From contig NC_088102.1 of the NCBI RefSeq assembly GCF_036370855.1, forward strand, positions 25,463,001-25,527,000: a DNA stretch of 64,000 bases, written 5' to 3'. Below, piece after piece: positions 62,129-64,000 of this stretch. This DNA comes from Dromaius novaehollandiae. Its lineage: Eukaryota; Chordata; Aves; Casuariiformes; Dromaiidae. The translations under genes were made by a program, and so were the position numbers. The first letter of the stretch is position 1, and each line of letters starts with the position of its first letter. The notes beneath the pieces were generated by a model that saw only the letters and a program-made list of their open reading frames with translations, was not told the origin of the DNA and did not search any database.

Positions 62129-62158
62129 AGAACAGAATACTTATGGGTATTCTGTTCT
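62129..62158. repeat. 12-bp hairpin in SNW1 intron 2
   Basis: AGAACAGAATAC (62129-62140), a six-base loop, then GTATTCTGTTCT (62147-62158). The arms are exact complements. It is too short for a typical microRNA precursor. Confidence 0.7.
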
Positions 62159-63544
62159 TATGGTAACAAAAGGTAACTGGTAGTGTGGAGGGAGAAACTT
62201 GTTGGAGTTGAGAGGAAAACTTTAAAATTTGTCATCGTTAAAGTATGTTACTGGCAAAAGGGTCTTGGATGGTAATCTTAGATGATAGTTAGCTGTGATC
62301 CTGGCCTGTTTAGCATAATTTCAACTGTAAGAGTTGAAAATTTGAAGAAAAAATGCAGGTGTATAATTCTGATTACAAAAATCTTTTGGTACAGTTTCTC
62401 ATTGCAGATTTGAAAAAAAAAATGCAGATTTGAAATGGTACTTAACATAATGTCTGAGACCTGTTATGATCATTCATAAGCCAGTGTTCTTGGGACAAGG
62501 CATGCTATTCAGGTTTTGATACAATATTTCATGATCCTTCATTGTTCACAATGCCATCATCTCATGAGCTAACAACCGCCTTGCTCTCATGCTTATGCTT
62601 GAATCCCATCTTTTTAAAGATGGATCCAATACAGTACCTTGGTGATTCATTAGTGCTAAAAAAGGTGACTTCAGATAGTTCCAGTGTTCCTCTAAAATAA
62701 ACATTCTTCTGTAGGCTCCTCATTTAATAATGTTTATGATGTTAAGAGCTATCCATTCACTTAAATTTTCTCTCTACACTGTCTCTTTAGTTATTAAAGT
62801 TAGTATATTATTCTCTCCAAGTGTTAGCTAACAACTTCTTAAAAAGTTAGGTCAGTATTTTCAAACAGTTTCCAGCATCACTGAGCCACAGAATGTTACA
62901 GGCCTCAAAAAGGCCATTAAGGACTTCCCGGTACACCTACGTAAATGCAAATTCTTCAAGGGTAGTAGATGTTTGTAAAGCATAACCTTGGTCCAGTGAT
63001 ACCAAGATGGCATCATTGAAAATATCCATTCTTAAAAGATCTAGAGTTCTGCAAAAAGTTCTGAGGAATGATTAACCTTTGTTCGAGGTAATATTTTAAC
63101 ATTGATTCTATAAATAATTGTTGAATGTGGGACATCCAGTGGAAGACCTTCAATAACTGGGCCTGTATTTCAGTGAGCACTTTAAGCTAACATGAGCGTT
63201 TGCTGCTGTGGCAGGAAGTGTTCTGGCCACTTACTCCAGTCTCAGTGCACTCTGTGTTGCACTGGCAAAGCTATTTGGCCACATGGTGAATGTGGTGGAG
63301 GATCAACCTGCTGAAGATGGAACCATTCTTTTTCACTGATCTGATTCACTGTCAAGCTCTGCAAAAGCTATGCCATTGCAGCAGAAAGAGGAGGAGATGC
63401 TGGTGCTGCTTAAGCAAATGCTTCCTCTAAAGAATCTGAAGAACTGCATTTGGAACTATAGCCTGAAATTATTTTAGGAAGTGTACCAATTCTGTGTGTA
63501 TACTCAGTGTTACTGAGTTAGGGTGGTCTGCTTCAAGAGATCTT

Positions 63545-63567
63545 CCCCCCCCCCCCCCCCCCCCCCC
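63545..63567 (+). repeat. Poly-C run of 23 bases
   Basis: An uninterrupted C tract in SNW1 intron 2. Homopolymer C of this length is rare in vertebrate DNA and is prone to sequencing error, so the exact length should be doubted. Confidence 0.8.
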
Positions 63568-64000
63568 AATTAAATCCTTTTACAGCAACACGTTGAACAA
63601 GAGGGGAAACAAACCCTTTTGAAAGTATTGGGGTAATGGGTGCTTGCCCAGTTTTCAATGTATTAGCATGTCAAAGTAAGAAAATCCAATAGCTTGGCAG
63701 TTGCACCGTTTTAAAGCTGTGATACAGGCTTGGAAAGGAATGCAAAGCTTTTAAAATTTTTTCTTCAGTTTATTATGGTGTGAAAAGCAACAAATAACCT
63801 GCAGAGATTTTCACTAAAAAAGTCACACTCTTTAACTTTAGTACTTCCACAGTTGCCTTATTGTAGCAGATGAATTCTTGAAATTCTAATTACTTAAGTT
63901 ACGTATGAATTGACTATTTGATCATGTACTGTCTGTAGCGCTGTAGTGTCTCCACATTCTGGTCATTGATATGGGGTCTTGCTTTGTGCGAGGAATAGTT

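Larger units (their letters stand above)
61724..64000 (+). other. SNW1: SNW1 intron 2 (partial, runs off the right edge)
   Basis: AT-rich intron starting at GTAAGTG. It has a perfect 12-bp hairpin at 62129-62158 and a 23-base C run at 63545-63567. I found no further SNW1 exon by eye. Confidence 0.85.

Noticed and set aside
61724..64000. SNW1 exon 3
   Set aside because: No stretch encoding the FGDGGAFPEIH or PLDMGRKKK region was found; probably beyond the right edge.

Overview
The window is vertebrate nuclear DNA, most probably from a bird. It has split genes with GT-AG introns, two CpG-island promoters, low repeat density, and a 5'-truncated CR1 LINE at about 3586-3800 whose 3' end has the typical avian (sauropsid) form. 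Much older LINE and SINE fossils (L2-like, CR1-clade reverse transcriptase, MIR-like) are scattered around it. I see no operons, CRISPR arrays, phage or tRNA/rRNA genes. Nearly all open frames longer than 60 codons are chance frames, many of them inside GC-rich DNA.

Two protein-coding genes can be supported, both incomplete and pointing away from each other. On the minus strand is the 5' part of ADCK1, a mitochondrial UbiB/ABC1-family atypical kinase-like protein. It has a 5' exon ending at 51099, a start-codon exon (48060-48197), a second coding exon (43450-43533) and a third (18454-18657) carrying the family KxGQ motif. Together these give 138 residues. The introns are about 2.9, 4.5 and 24.8 kb, and at least 18.4 kb of the next intron runs off the left edge. 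On the plus strand is the 5' end of SNW1 (SKIP/Prp45), a spliceosome component and transcription coregulator. Exon 1 starts at 60630 with 14 coding bases, and exon 2 is 61570-61723. Together they give the first 56 residues, and the rest lies beyond the right edge. The same head-to-head ADCK1/SNW1 order is found at human 14q24.3, which supports both calls.

Layout: 1-18453 ADCK1 intron (L2-like fossil at 5.7-6.5 kb, CR1 at 3.6 kb); 18454-18657 exon; 18658-43449 large intron (CR1-clade RT fossil at 22.8-24.4 kb, MIR-like SINE at 26.9 kb, several AT-rich homeodomain-motif blocks); 43450-43533 exon; 43534-48059 intron; 48060-48197 start-codon exon; 48198-51098 intron 1; about 50.4-51.5 kb ADCK1 CpG island and promoter; about 51.5-60.1 kb intergenic DNA with a roughly 1 kb ancient CR1-like block at 56.75-57.77 kb; 60.17-61.0 kb SNW1 CpG island and promoter; then SNW1 introns to the end.

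The most useful observations are these: an in-frame upstream ATG in ADCK1 exon 1 that would add an Arg-rich 26-residue N-terminus; ZNF143-type ACTACAA-TCCCAGC motifs in both promoters; two near-perfect palindromes (4341-4367 and 61201-61235); and decayed L2 and CR1 reverse transcriptase remnants. I found no convincing previously undescribed gene system.
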